From: Xanthostigma xanthostigma
Taxonomy: Eukaryota > Arthropoda > Insecta > Raphidioptera > Raphidiidae
Length of the DNA: 64,000 bases
NCBI GenBank assembly: GCA_963575645.1
Contig: OY754468.1
Span: 7,254,001-7,318,000 of the forward strand
Direction of reading: 5' to 3'
The notes under the pieces were generated by a model, which saw nothing but the letters and a program-made list of their open reading frames with translations, was not told where the DNA came from and ran no database searches. A program made the position numbers and the translations under genes. Below are positions 23,823-34,654 of the stretch, piece after piece; the stretch's first letter is position 1; each line of letters starts with the position of its first letter.

Positions 23823-25287
23823 AATTCTAAAATCCCGCTAGTAAGTAACCAAAGAAAATCTGTCGGGGGCTGCCATTCGCTGCCCTGGCAGCTTAAAATG
23901 CGGCTGCCTAGCCAGGCGTCCGGCTTTAGCCGGACATGTTTGACTTTTTATGGTTGTGTCCGACCAAATATTTACAAGTCCGGCTTTTGTTAAGTTTTTT
24001 GTTAATTAAATTTCAAGGAAAATAACGATAGTGATGATAAAAACTCCCAATATTCATACCTACTTATGGAGTTTTGTTATTTTTTTTAATTTCTATAATT
24101 GAAATGTCAAAGTCAAACACCAGTCGTTATTTTCTTTTCGTTTTTCCTATCAGAAGAATGAGAAGATTTGTATTTGTGTCTTGTATTAAAAAAAGGTAGT
24201 CCGGCTTTTAGGGCTAAATGTCCGGCTAAATATAATTACGAGCCTGGCTTTTCTATTTTTGGGCCTGGCAACCCTAGGCCTGTCATAATATTAGAATTTT
24301 AGTTGCTAGAGAAGGTTTGTAGGAACTCCTTTCTGCGTTAACCGACTCAAATTAAAACTAACAAACGTCATCGTAGCCGTATGATGATTTAGCAGTTTAC
24401 TAACAACTTTTTTTTGATGCACTACAAGGATGCATTCGGTAGCATGCGTGATGCTTTCACTAATTGCATAGGGATGAGATAAATGTGACTATGGGCTATG
24501 TGCAGGGAGGCGGAGTTACAAATTTTTCGATGCGAGCATTTGTGGTGAGCACTAGGGGAAACTTCAAACTCAAATTTTCCGTATGTCAGTGAGCAATGTT
24601 TATTAAAAGTGATATATAATTTTATAAAGTTTTTTAATTACAGAGAAAACATAGGAAAACTAAGCGATCTGGAAATGCTTGTTGTGTTCCGGGCTGTTGC
24701 GCTGGTGGCGATTTAAGTAAAATAAAGATCATTGGCGCCCTGATTTGACGTTCTCCTGTCAGTGTAAACAAATAAACGTCAGTTTTCCTTATTACATTTT
24801 TTTTTGACACATCATGGCCAACTAAAGTTTTTGACTTATCACCATAAAAACATGTCAAAAAGTGAGTTCAATAATTCCCTATTACCCACTAGCGGCGTTA
24901 ATAGGCTTTGTGCACACAGTCTATAAATTTCTTTGATACACTTAAAAATAAAATAAAAAAGTCATTTAAAAAAAAACTTTAATTTTAATGCACTAAAAAG
25001 AAGAAAATAAACTAATTAAATTATATCAAGCCCAACCATTCATTACATACATAATACAATTTATATGATATATGGCGCGAGATTTTCCTGTGTAAATTTT
25101 TTTTATGAAATACATACATGTTTTCTTAGAATTACTTGTGTGCCAGTGTTGTGTCAAGGGCGTAGATATTTTTTTTATTCTGGAGGGTTAAAGCAAAAAA
25201 AAATAATATTTATTTTATTAATATCACACAAGAATAGTTACTCACGAAGGAAGGTGTCAAGCAAAATATTAATTCCCAAACATAATA
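23823..25287. other. Intergenic, unclassified repeat pieces
   Basis: Between 23885 and 24290, gtccggcttt, ccggac and cctggc words recur on both strands, suggesting an old TIR element. A short + strand frame near 24646-24730 includes NACCVPGCCAGG, loosely like a THAP zinc-finger start, but it ends at a stop within 30 codons. No gene is called. Confidence 0.35.
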
Positions 25288-25445
25288 AAATCTATTCGGG
25301 ATGGGGGCACAGTCTGGATGAACTTAAAGACAAAATCGCCGAAGTATGTTTCAATGTGACTTCTGTAATGTTAGACAAAGTGAGACAAAGTTTTTACAAC
25401 CGATTAAGCTACCGCTTAATCAAAATGGACGTTTATTTGAACATT
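25288..25445 (+). pseudogene. Transposase C-terminal fragment (mariner-type)
   Basis: The frame reads SLDELKDKIAEVCFNVTS and then VRQSFYNRLSYRL. This matches the helical tail after the last catalytic residue in many insect mariner-like transposases. The expected following segment, QNGRLFEHL, is present in the next frame, so there is a small indel at about 25415. Nothing of the catalytic core is upstream. The open frame continues for some distance on each side without homology. Confidence 0.65.
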
Positions 25446-25499
25446 TGCTTTAATTTTGATTTTAACTGTTTGTTTGGTTTAATTATTTTTAATAAAAAA

Positions 25500-26135
25500 A
25501 ATGGTAATTATTTAGTTTCGCGGTCACCTGGTTTTTTGGCTCTAGAAAATCGAAAAATCATCCGATTTCGATGAATTTTTTTTTAAATCTTCGTTTTTAT
25601 GGCGGATTTATGGAAAAAAATACGAAAATTGAAAAAATCAATATTTCTCACAGTTTCATGACTTTAAATGCAAAAAAAATTGACTTTCTACATATAATCC
25701 TTTATAACTGTTTCTGACGTCGTGGAATCAAGTTCGTATATTTTTTTTCGCAATCTACATAAAAAAATGAATATTTTGAAAAAAAAAATTTCAAAAAAGT
25801 TAATTTTTTTTTAAACGATAAATGGGTATGCGAATTGTAATTCCGGGGTGAACGATAAAGGGGTATGCGAATTGTAAATCCGGGGTGAACGATAAAGGGG
25901 TATGCGAATTGTCTCGCAGTGAAACGGGAAGGGGCAAATGTGGAGTTTTTAAAAAAACAATTCCGGGGTGAACGATAAACGGGTATGCGAATTGTAATTC
26001 CGGGGTGAACTAATTTTTTTCATAAATCCGCCGTAAAATGGAACTTTTTGAGACCGAGATCATTGAAATCCATCTATTTTTCGATTTTCTAGAGCCAAAA
26101 AACCAGGTGACCGTGAAAGTAAATAATTACCAAAA
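25500..26135. mobile_element. Fold-back element enclosing tandem repeats
   Basis: The left arm (about 25500-25610, with tcacctggttttttggctct and agaaaatcgaaaaat) is the complement of the right arm (about 26010-26135, with attttcgattttctagagcc and aaaaaaccaggtga). The centre holds the 37-bp minisatellite annotated separately. No coding capacity. Confidence 0.75.
25812..26010 (+). repeat. 37-bp minisatellite (gaacgataaaggggtatgcg)
   Basis: Units of aattccggggtgaacgata plus aaggggtatgcgaattgt recur five times with point changes. They are interrupted once by about 60 bp (ctcgcagtgaaacgggaagg...). The composition is GC-richer than the surrounding fold-back arms. Confidence 0.85.
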
Positions 26136-26930
26136 ATATATTTTCTAATATAATTAAAATCGTTTCATTAATAAAAATAAATTCATTTAATACTGAAGAA
26201 TTTATTTTAACTGAGTATTCATTATTAGCAATTATTGTTAAATAATGGTTAGTCAGCGTTGGATACCTTCTCATATGTGGCCAAAGTAACCGTTGATCCT
26301 AACTAATTTGCACAATGGAGTTTTCCCTGTGTACGGTTTTCTGTGATACATCCTGTATAATTTAAATAGCACCAGTATGAAATGACGTGAATAGTTCCTC
26401 CTAGGAAATGTAGGGATGGAGGATGTGAAGGTGACGATTTCTTGTAAAATATGAGATACAATTAACTGCATCTGATACTTTTCTCATCCTTTTTTTTGTC
26501 GCCTCAAGTAAATACAATTTTTTAGATTTTTTTCTGTAGACGCACTTGCATACACTTTTAACATGAGTTAAGACGGTATAGAGTTGTTATTTCGTAGACT
26601 GTGACTGGACAAACGCAGGGTCTAATAAGGTAGAGGGGTTATTTTTAGGAAGACTTCTTCCACCGAAACACGCGTCTTTATTGCGCACTAATTATTTTAA
26701 AAGTGAAAAATGTCCGCACGTGGAACCTGTACTGAAAGCTGCTGATCCGTGCAGGTTTAGTGTGCGCGCTCCTTCGACATTCGAGATGACGAATTATCTC
26801 GATATTTCCCATCTCATCGATACAAAACGAAACATAACTCGTGTCGTTAACTACTTCTGAATACATAATATTATAATCCGTTTTACTAGCTCTTATTTAT
26901 AATTTCACTGAGTCTGAAATTTGACCCCCT
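26136..26930. other. Intergenic, nothing recognised
   Basis: Only short unsupported open frames on the minus strand; no domain or repeat recognised. Confidence 0.3.
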
Positions 26931-26935
26931 GCTCG

Positions 26936-27260
26936 TTATCCGATTGAGCTGAAATTTTGCATACGTATGTAGTTCCGATAACAAACATTGTTATAATAAC
27001 TAACTGACCGGTCCGGCGTTCGTCCGGATGCAAATTGTATTTCAAATACTTCTCGTTATCCGATTGAGCTGAAATTTAGCATACGTATGTATAGTTCCTA
27101 TAACAATACAAGATTATTAACTGACCGGTCCGGCTTAAAAATAATTAAAAATTAAACGGTTTTTAGTTCTGATTTAATATTTAGTTCCGTTTAATATTTT
27201 AATAACTAACTGACCGATCCGGCTTTCGTTCGGATGCAATCTGCACTTTTAATAAAGCAC
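26936..27260. repeat. cgttatccgattgagct repeat, tandem copies
   Basis: The block cgttatccgattgagctgaa with gcatacgtatgtag and ctaactgaccggtccggc occurs twice in direct order (26936 and 27056), and a third partial ctaactgaccgatccggctt is at about 27207. The same family is at 1107-1228. Confidence 0.65.
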
Positions 27261-27299
27261 ACTAAAAACTTGAAAAATAAAATTAATAGTATTATGTAT

Positions 27300-28260
27300 T
27301 TTTAAAAACAAGCTTTTATTTAAATGCACTAATAAGAAGCAAAAAAAAGTTTTAATTAAATCAAACCCAACCATTCATTACGTAATACATTTTATATAAT
27401 ATAAAAGCTTGTCGCGAAATTTTTCTGTGTAAATAAACAAGAATGCAATATGAAACAAGTAATTCTAAGAAAAAAAAATGTAGGTATTCCATGAGATAAA
27501 TTTACACAGGAAAAACTCGCGACAAGCTTTTATATCATGTAATCAGGGCCGGATTTAAAGGTGTGGAGGCCCTGGGACAACGAAGGAGTGGAGGCCCCTA
27601 ATTATTTTCCAAACAAGTTAAACCATTTTTTTCTTTTAAGTGTTCCAATAATTTATTGCGAAACAAATCAAATTCTTTTCAAAAACATACGTACCTACTT
27701 ATAGATAATAGTAAAATGTAAAATACAAGAAATAAACCAAATTAAATTATAGAGTTAACGAATGGAACCTTGCGAGCTTTTTTCGACGAAAAATCATTGA
27801 TGATTTCGGTGAAATCCAGCTCCTGGAGTAAATCACTTTCAATGCTGAGTAGAGATAACTTGAAACATTTTAAGTGAGATTCTTTACTAGACAAGTAATT
27901 AACTGGTTCTTGTACCTATTCCCAAAATTTAAACAACATTGACCATTTCGATTTTACGTAGGTACTGACATTGAGTTAAGTGTCTTAAACATCTTTTAAA
28001 CATCACATAGAAGTTTCACTTGTACCGCGTGACTTTTCACGCACCCTCTTGTTTTATATAATTTTGCATATTATTCGTTATTTGTTAGAAAATTGTATCT
28101 AGAAATTTCTATTGTGGAGGTCCCACTCTTGTGGAGGCCCCGGGGCTTCAGCCCCGGTTGTCCCCCCCTAAATCCGGCCCTGTATGTAATGAATTGTTTT
28201 TAAAAATGTTTTTAGTATTAATTTTATTTACAATAGGTATGAAAATGTTGAACCTTGAAA
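27300..28260. repeat. Fold-back repeat split by an hAT element
   Basis: ataaaagcttgtcgcgaaat (27401) pairs with the complement ending gacaagcttttat (27533). Inverted similarity then jumps across the hAT insertion: cattacgtaata on the left matches tatgtaatgaatt at 28183. The fold-back was therefore intact before the hAT landed in its right arm. A related left half is at 24960-25090. Confidence 0.65.
27544..28182. mobile_element. hAT-type non-autonomous element, 639 bp
   Basis: The 14-bp terminal inverted repeats are cagggccggattta and taaatccggccctg. Flanking octamers catgtaat (27536-27543) and tatgtaat (28183-28190) are a target duplication with one mismatch, as expected of hAT. Near both ends there are tggaggccc motifs. 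No transposase frame is present. Confidence 0.85.
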
Positions 28261-28419
28261 GATAAAGGATTTGTTTATAATACGGGTTTTTTTTCTGTTT
28301 CAGGTGAGTTTCAACTGCTGTTATTATTTTTTATTCAGTAATTGGTGAGTTATTATTTTGTTTTTGCTTTGGTTTGGCTATATCAGTAACAAGCTGTTAA
28401 CTTTTAGTTATTTTTTATT

Positions 28420-28625
28420 TATGTTGTGTGTGTCAAACAAAACATAGGCGATTTTCAAAATATAACAGATAGTCACTACCATAACACCCGGCAAAAAATT
28501 CATTATATTATATTGATAACTACCGTGTTTCTTTGTACAATAGGGGGCCGCTATGTACCTACCTGTACGAAATTATACAATAAGTTACCTATAGAAATTG
28601 AAAATATTAACAATTATGACTGATT
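28420..28625 (+). pseudogene. LINE ORF2 C-terminal fragment, copy R1
   Basis: The reading frame CVKQNIGDFQNI, then HYHNTRQK, then GGRYV, then KLYNKLPIEIENI matches the tail after the reverse transcriptase in insect Jockey/CR1-type LINEs. These carry an HNTR motif followed by a YNKLP motif. The middle is degraded. The R2 block has a shorter copy at 44741-44870, so the fragment was present before the segmental duplication. Confidence 0.65.
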
Positions 28626-29014
28626 CAGACAGTGTTTTAAAACATTTTTAATTTAAAAATGTGTTTATAAAATGACTGACTTTTTAAACTAACAGGCATA
28701 ATGACAGTATAAGAGAATAATGGTTTTATAGAAAAATATATCACTCTAAATTATTAGAGTTATTTTTCACAAAGAAAAATATACGTTGGAAGGATTCTAA
28801 ACAATGACCTAGTGTTAATATAAACATTGCGATTTTAAAAATAAAAGTATAAAATACTGCAATCGGTCATGTTGACTGACACACTGAATGACGTCACGCC
28901 TTCTTAAATCAAAGAAAATATAAACACTTGAAGTAAATTATCACCGTGTCGCTTAAATTTTTTTGCGATCATTTACTTCTGCATCATTAATTGATTTGTG
29001 GTTTATACCTACAA

Positions 29015-29733
29015 TATTTTGATGAAAAATGTATTAAAGTATATAAAAGGGATCTACCGTATTAATTTAGAATAAAAATTTTTTTTTTCTAGTTTGCAAC
29101 GATTATACCATATTTTTTCATTAAAAAATGTGGTCGCATTTAATGAAAAAATATGGTATAATCGTTGCTAACTAGAAAAAAAATTTTTTTATTGTAAATT
29201 AATACGGTAGATCCCTTTTATATACTTTAATATTTTTCATCAAAATATTGTTTTTTACCATGCCAGATTCAATTTTTAAGCGCCGTGACAGCGTTTTTTC
29301 ATAAACAAATCAGCTTTTACAAGGGCCGTGTCAAAACAATACCTTAATTTTTTCTGAAAGAAGGTTTGTCATATATTTTATGCATAAAATTGGTCTGTCA
29401 GCGAAAAAATGTTCTTTACTATGACAGGCTTCATAAAAAAAAATTTTATAACAAATGAAGTCTGACCAATTTATTAACAAAAATTGTCAGCCAGAAAAAA
29501 ATTTTCAAAAATGGTACATTATTTATTACAAATTGTATAAACAAGCAGGTGTTTTGGAAAGTAAAATCATGTTTTTTTTTTTTAATTCAAAAATTCATAA
29601 AAAATAACAATTAACAATATTTTACTAGTCTGGCGGGCGTAACATGTTTCTGACATGTTTTTCAGCCATTTTCACTTTATAATTTTGAGGTGTTCTTAGG
29701 GGTAACTTTTTCTGTCATGGGAGCTTGCACTAA
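29015..29733. mobile_element. TTAA fold-back family H, partial copy (R1)
   Basis: Central palindrome: agtatataaaagggatctac, gcaacgattataccatat and their complements flank aaaaaatgtggtcgcattt. It continues into a complete right arm ending tgtcatgggagctt, but the left arm is cut shortly outside the centre. Compare the full element at 49906-51201. The last bases read ttgc instead of ttaa. Confidence 0.75.
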
Positions 29734-30228
29734 TCCCTATTGTGTTATATTCTATTGTATTGACTTATTCTAAGCTGTTTCCAGTATTACAGAATACAAA
29801 ATTTCTATCTATATATCTTTATATACATTTAATTTCAACATTTAATTAAACTAATTATTGTTTTCTGACATGTTATATGCTCACAAGTGGAGTAAATTTT
29901 ACTATAATGTAAAATTAGATATAATAAAGAGTAGTATTATTATTATACTTACCATATATTTAAAAAGTTTGTTAGTTTTATTGTAAAATGTCATTTGTTT
30001 ATCCGCCATCGCTTGTTACATCAGATAATATATTATTGCGTGATGATTGAGTACCTATAATATTATTAATAACGAGTTTTCATATCATATGTTTCCTCTT
30101 CCAGTGTGGTATCCCAATTTATTAGGCGCTATTAACATAAAAATATTTAAAATATATCACTTTAACACACAGGATCACGGGTATTTGGAATATAAATTGT
30201 TAATCAGTTTAAACTATCATTGATTAGC

Positions 30229-30265
30229 AACGTTTCGTCTTTATTCTCAAGACTTTATCAAGCTC
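30229..30265 (-). ncRNA. Hammerhead-like hairpin in Penelope-like 3' region
   Basis: On the minus strand: cttgataaa, a GTCTT...AAGAC stem, then GAAACGTTG. The architecture matches hammerhead-type motifs described in Penelope-like elements, but the core CUGANGA is changed at two positions, so self-cleavage is doubtful. Confidence 0.4.
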
Positions 30266-30751
30266 TGAAAATACAATACATTTAACATTAATATATGAGC
30301 ATGATGAATAAACTCCAAAAGAAAAGATTAAAATGTTACAATAACTAACCTCAAAATCGTCTAAACGATCGTCAATATAAAAAACATACATTACTTTCCA
30401 TAAACATAATTTTTCTTTTTCTTTGTAGTACTATCAATTGTTGAAAAGATGACTACAGCAAAAAATTAATTAGAAATTAAAAACTATAACGACAGTATTA
30501 TAAATAATAGAATACGTTTCCCAAACATGTGCTCTTTACACCAGTCTAACTGTCAACTTCTAAAAATTAACAACAGTCTGGCTTTTGTAAATATACACTA
30601 GATGGCACCATAAACTAAATTTCTACATGAAATTACCTAGTTATCCTACTACAAGTTATGAACAAATTAATCATATGTTAATCAATAAATTATATCAATA
30701 AATAAACATTTAAAAACTAATACAAACAATCCAACTCTAAAAACTCGAGAA

Positions 30752-31123
30752 TCACTTTGTGCCCAGGATTTCATTGTATACCAAGCTCAAGTTATGCGTG
30801 TCCGATCTTAAGTTCACTGTTTTATTCAATTTGATGAAGCACATTTCACTAAGTGAACGCTTGAAGTAATTGGATTCTTTGTCAAGGATTGAAACCTCAT
30901 CAAACATAAAATTGTGCTCAGTATCAAAGTGATGACTGGCTAACGCTGTTTTATTTTCTTTAAGGATGTTAGTGTTCCTACAGTCATACTGATGTTGTTT
31001 GACTCTATCCCTCAACTTCTGCTTCGTCTGTCCAATATAAGACTCCCCACAGGTGCAAGGTATTTTATAGATCACATTAGACCTGTCCAACACTGGAACC
31101 CTATCCTTCAGCCTTGTATATAA
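30752..31123 (-). pseudogene. Penelope-like GIY-YIG endonuclease domain
   Basis: Penelope-like retroelements encode a reverse transcriptase followed by a GIY-YIG endonuclease that nicks the target DNA. Here only the latter survives: VPVLDRSNVIYKIPC, then CGESYIGQTKQKLRDRVKQH, then KTALASHHFDTEHNF, with a C-terminal KLNKTVNLRSD. VIYKIPC and SYIGQT correspond to the GIY and YIG strands, and the Arg in LRDRVKQH is where the family has its catalytic Arg. The frame stays open to the truncation point near 31123, upstream of the first Met-like codon at 31093, so the start is lost. The reading frame is otherwise uninterrupted, which suggests recent insertion. Confidence 0.75.
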
Positions 31124-31216
31124 AAAAAATATATCACTTTCTTAATGACATAAAATTACAAATTTAACTGGGGAAAAAATAAATAAACAATCAATCATTA
31201 CTAACACTTACCTTTC

Positions 31217-31330
31217 GTGTGACTCCAAAAGCCATAGATCCATGGTTCAAAGCCGTCTTGTGTGTATCATCCTGTTCGCTTGGCTCGTGCGCTCCATTAA
31301 ACCTTTTACTATTCTCCATAGTCCATCCCT
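31217..31330 (-). pseudogene. Exon-like segment with splice donor, unknown gene
   Basis: On the minus strand an ATG at about 31319 opens MENSKRFNGAHEPSEQDD and continues, without stops, to HGSMAFGVTRK. It then runs directly into GTAAGT, a consensus donor. A possible short GT...AG stretch of 44 nt follows, ending ttttttccccag. The segment is far less AT-rich than its surroundings. It looks like the first coding exon of a host gene carried into this site; I do not recognise the protein. Chance remains possible because it is only about 36 codons. Confidence 0.4.
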
Positions 31331-31880
31331 CTATTGTGTCCCCGTCTAATTAATTAGGTATAAGAAAGGAATGGTTAAATAATATATAAATATTTGTCGT
31401 GGCTAAATGTTATTAAAAACAAAAGCCAAAAAAACCTATATAAAAAAAAAAATATATCATATGTAAAAATCGGAACATACAAGGAATTCAAATATTATAA
31501 GACGCAAAATTGAATGTTGATATTATAATATTGCATTCAATTTTATTTCAGAACAATATCCATATCACACTGTGCAACAGACAAAGACATCCGAAACAAG
31601 TTTGCGATTTGTTAGTTGAAATCGAATTTAAACAGTTTGTTTTCTATAAAATATTTGCTTTAAAAAGCTGTTTTGAAACATTCTTATATATATGAAAACT
31701 GAGTAAAAATATCTCCTCTTTAATTGAGCGAACTAAAAACAAAAAAACACAGCTTATTTTGTTTGCTTCTCTCTGAGACTACAATGCAAGTGAGCCACTC
31801 TGCCTATAAAAGCAAATTATATTGTCGGCAGGGTTTCGCACTGTGACCCGAGTTTTTTTTTTGTTTTTATGTCCTTTAAT

Positions 31881-32790
31881 TAGCGGTTCCGTCCGGTTTC
31901 ACACGCGTGTAAAAAAACGAAGGGGGAAGGGAGGAACACGAGTAGACACATTCACTTAGTTTACCGAGAAGAATGTTGTGACCGAATTTCATGATGATCG
32001 GAGTTACCGTTCAAATGTTTTTGTCGATAAAAAGCAGTATTTATACTTTTTTTAACTAATAAATTTTTTTTTAATAAATTAAATAAAATTAAAATTAAAT
32101 GTAAGCCTTAGAAGAAAGCAATGTAGAAAATAATAAAAAAAATATATATATATATTCGCCTAACGTGGGGCTCGAACCCACGACCCTGATATTGACAGTC
32201 GCATGCTCTACCGATTCAGCCAGCCGGGGTTGTGTACTCACGACGCTAATATGAGTATACAGTAGAGCGTCGATTATCCGAACTAATTGGAGGACATGGG
32301 TGTTCGGAAAACCGTTTTTTCGGATAATCGAACTGTATTGATTTACACATACATACAGGTATACATACTGTGTATTTATGTACAGATGATTGAAAAACAC
32401 ATTTAGATATTTATAATATTTCTTTAATGACAAATAGGAATTAAACAAAAAAAGTGCAGACAGTCTTGTAATAAAACAGGTACATACATAGTAGGTACAA
32501 TTAATTTTTAAGCGGGCGTAGTAGTTCGGTTGATCGACGTTCGGATAATCGACGCTCTACTGTATTTAGTTAGTGCATTTCACCTGAGTAGAAGCTTATT
32601 TTTGACTTTTTGAGATACACTTTGCAACATTTTTCACTGATGCTCCGCTCCTATTGGTCGTAGCGTGATATTATATAGCCTATAGCCTTCCTCTATAAAT
32701 AAATTTTTTTTCAATTTGAACCAGTAGCTCCTGAGATCAGCGCGTTCAACCAAACAAACAAACTCTTCAGCTTTATATATTAGTATAGAT
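31881..32790 (-). repeat. Repeat D, long copy with tRNA-like core (R1)
   Basis: Starts tagcggttccgtccggtttc and ends ttagtatagat. The minus strand at 32157-32229 folds as a tRNA: tggctgaatcggtagagca is an A-box-like D arm and gtgggttcgagccccacg is a T arm with B box. The best resemblance is tRNA-Lys, with an altered anticodon loop. A pogo-like MITE interrupts the element at 32260-32562. Confidence 0.75.
32260..32562. mobile_element. Pogo/Tigger-like MITE, 303 bp (R1)
   Basis: TIRs cagtagagcgtcgattatcc and ggataatcgacgctctactg, flanked by TA on both sides, inserted in repeat D. Such CAGT...CGATTATCCG ends are typical of pogo/Tigger elements. The same insertion is at 47534-47836, so it predates the segmental duplication. 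A truncated relative is at 43325-43497 and another at 55540-55728. Confidence 0.85.
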
Positions 32791-32953
32791 TGAGTTTTAA
32801 CATTGTAGCACTTGGGACATTGTAATAGTTTATTGCGAAAGTGCGTTGGTGCTGGACGAGAGTGGAATTACATCTATAGAATTGTGTAGAACCATAGACA
32901 CAGTAGTTAATGCGATTATCGACTAAACTCTAGAGAAAAGTCTTGTAAATAAT

Positions 32954-33085
32954 TACAGTCGAACCTGGATAAGCAAGAGTTTAAGGGACCGCGATCTCTT
33001 TTTCGCTTATGGAGGTTTTTCACTAACCAGAATTTCTATCTTATAGAGGTACAGGAGTGGCCTTTCTCACTTATAGAGGTTTATA
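32954..33085. repeat. Second pogo-like end fragment (R1)
   Basis: Reads acagtcgaacctggataagc, gagtttaagggaccgcgatc, then cactaaccagaatttctatc. This is the style of a pogo-like left end without a matching right end. The counterpart in R2 is at 48256-48390. Confidence 0.5.
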
Positions 33086-33768
33086 AAAACTATACGAAAA
33101 CAATCTTAATTAGTACAACTATTTGTAACTACTATGACACATTGTTTCCGACCGACCGACGTTATAATGAATATTTTTGTATAATTCAAAGATATCGAAA
33201 ACATTCTTTTTCCATTTTACTTAAACGCAAAATTAATTTTCCCTATGAAATGATTAAATATTTATAAATACATATAAACTACAATTTTTGTTTGACTTCA
33301 CTCATGACAATATTTGTATAATTCCCATTTTCTGAATTGCTTTAAATTATAATAATATATTAGGGTAGAGAGGGGCAAGTTGTGCCAAAGCACATCTCGG
33401 AAAATATGCAGCATACGAATCACATGAATTTTAGCGTGAACAGTTAATCAACGTTACACAAAAAAATATGTAACTTTTTTTCGAAATTGTTTTTCGCCTG
33501 AAAACAAAAGCGTTCGATAAATTATGTTCGAATACGTGTTTTTCTATTATATAAGCTATGGATCGACCAATACCAATATTTCCATAGCCGGTATTATCGG
33601 CCATAGAAAATATTTTATACATCTTGCACCTAAGATTTCTTAAAATCTATAAAAGAAACTTTAAATTTAAAATTTTTATCCAATAACATTAAGAATATTT
33701 GATTGTTTTATAGTTAAGTAATTTTAAAATGATGTAAGTAATCTAAAAAAAATTAAAAAACCTATAAA

Positions 33769-34488
33769 TTATTTTTTTTTTTCATTAAAAAATGTGGTCG
33801 CATTTAATGAAAAAGTATGGTATAATCGTTGCTAACTAGAAGAAATTTTTTTTTTATTCTAAATTAATACGGTAGATTCCTTTTATATACTTTAATACAT
33901 TTTTCATCAAAATATTGTTTTTTACCATGCCAGATTCAATTTTCATCTTTTACAAGGGCCGTGTCAAAACACGACCTGAAAGGTTTGACATCTATTTTAT
34001 GCATAAAAATTGGTCTGCCAGCGAAAAAATGTCTTTTTCTATGACAGACTTCATAAAAAAAATTCATAACAAATGAAGTCTGACCAATTTATTAAAAAAA
34101 TTGTCAGCCAGACAAGTTGTATTAGATAGAAGAGATCTTAAACTTTATTTAAAAAAAATTCAAGGAGGTGTTATGAAATGCATTATCATAAAGAAAATAA
34201 ATTATAACAAATGAAGTCTGACAAATTTATTAACAAAAATTGTCAGCCAGATCAATTTTTTCAAAAATGGTACATTATTATTTACTACAAATTGTATAAA
34301 TTTCAAGCAGGTGTTTTGGAAAGTAAAATCATGTTTTTTTTTTAAATGCAAAAATTCATAAAAATAACAATTAACAAATTTTTACTAGTCTGGCGGGCGT
34401 AACATGTTTCTGACATGTTTTTCAGCCATTTTCACTTTATAATTTTGAGGTGTTCTTTGGGGTAACTTTTTCTTTCATGGGAGCTTAA
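33769..34488. mobile_element. TTAA fold-back family H, right half (R1, upstream of IR gene 1)
   Basis: Begins at the family centre (cattaaaaaatgtggtcgca) and runs through the right arm to tttcatgggagc followed by ttaa at 34485-34488. The left arm present in R2 is missing. It ends 166 bp before the IR gene, so its right arm is part of the immediate upstream region. It has an internal duplication of the aaatgaagtctgac block. Confidence 0.75.
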
Positions 34489-34559
34489 TATTATATTTAG
34501 AAGTCGACTAATTTATTATTCAGACCTTTTACACAACGTACTACTGACAAAATATTAAA

Positions 34560-34654
34560 TAATAGCGTGTGTATAAACATGCACTTACAATAAATAATTT
34601 GTACTTTAGAAAATTGTTTTCTCTACTGTGACACACTACCTAAGTGCATAGTAT
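34560..34654 (+). promoter_or_regulatory. Conserved upstream block of IR gene 1
   Basis: acaataaataatttgtactt, tagaaaattgttttctctac and tgtgacaca are kept upstream of IR gene 2 and, more loosely, genes 3 and 4 (tgacat with tttctc). This block outside the mobile element is the best candidate for shared promoter sequence. No TATA box is assigned. Confidence 0.3.

Larger units (their letters stand above)
30164..31125 (-). mobile_element. Penelope-like element, 5'-truncated
   Basis: The element is bounded by a 15-bp direct repeat, aaaatatatcacttt, at 30149-30163 and 31126-31140. On the minus strand it carries the C-terminal GIY-YIG part of a Penelope-like protein, followed by about 590 bp of 3' sequence. 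That sequence contains a CGAAACGTT hairpin typical of these elements' terminal repeats (about 30229-30265). The reverse transcriptase is missing. Confidence 0.75.
30092..31453. mobile_element. Retro-insertion present only in R1, with 10-bp target duplication
   Basis: R1 and R2 are alike up to tcatatcatatg (30091 and 46709) and again from taaaaatcggaacatac. In R1 the intervening 1.36 kb is flanked by atatcatatg on both sides (30082-30091 and 31454-31463), whereas R2 has the word once. The inserted piece ends in an A-run (31442-31452). It contains a nested Penelope-like element (30164-31125) and, outside it, a GC-richer exon-like segment at 31217-31330. Confidence 0.8.
31454..33768. repeat. Duplicated spacer, R1 copy (matches 46700-49110)
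   Basis: Collinear with R2: aacatacaaggaattcaaa, gagccactctgcctataaaa, the right-end fragment of the 5132-type TIR element (31815-31855), repeat D with its pogo-like MITE, gtgcgttggtgctggacgag, and tagggtagagaggggcaag. Small indels separate the copies, for example a 32-bp piece absent at about 31790. No gene. Confidence 0.8.

Noticed and set aside
24646-24730. THAP-type zinc finger start (NACCVPGCCAGG)
   Set aside because: Only the first Cys pair is suggestive; the frame stops within 30 codons and no later THAP motifs follow.
32095-32448. 117-codon open frame on the minus strand (and its R2 twin at 47384-47722)
   Set aside because: It runs through a tRNA-like core and a pogo-like MITE inside repeat D. 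It has no domain and its conservation is explained by the segmental duplication.
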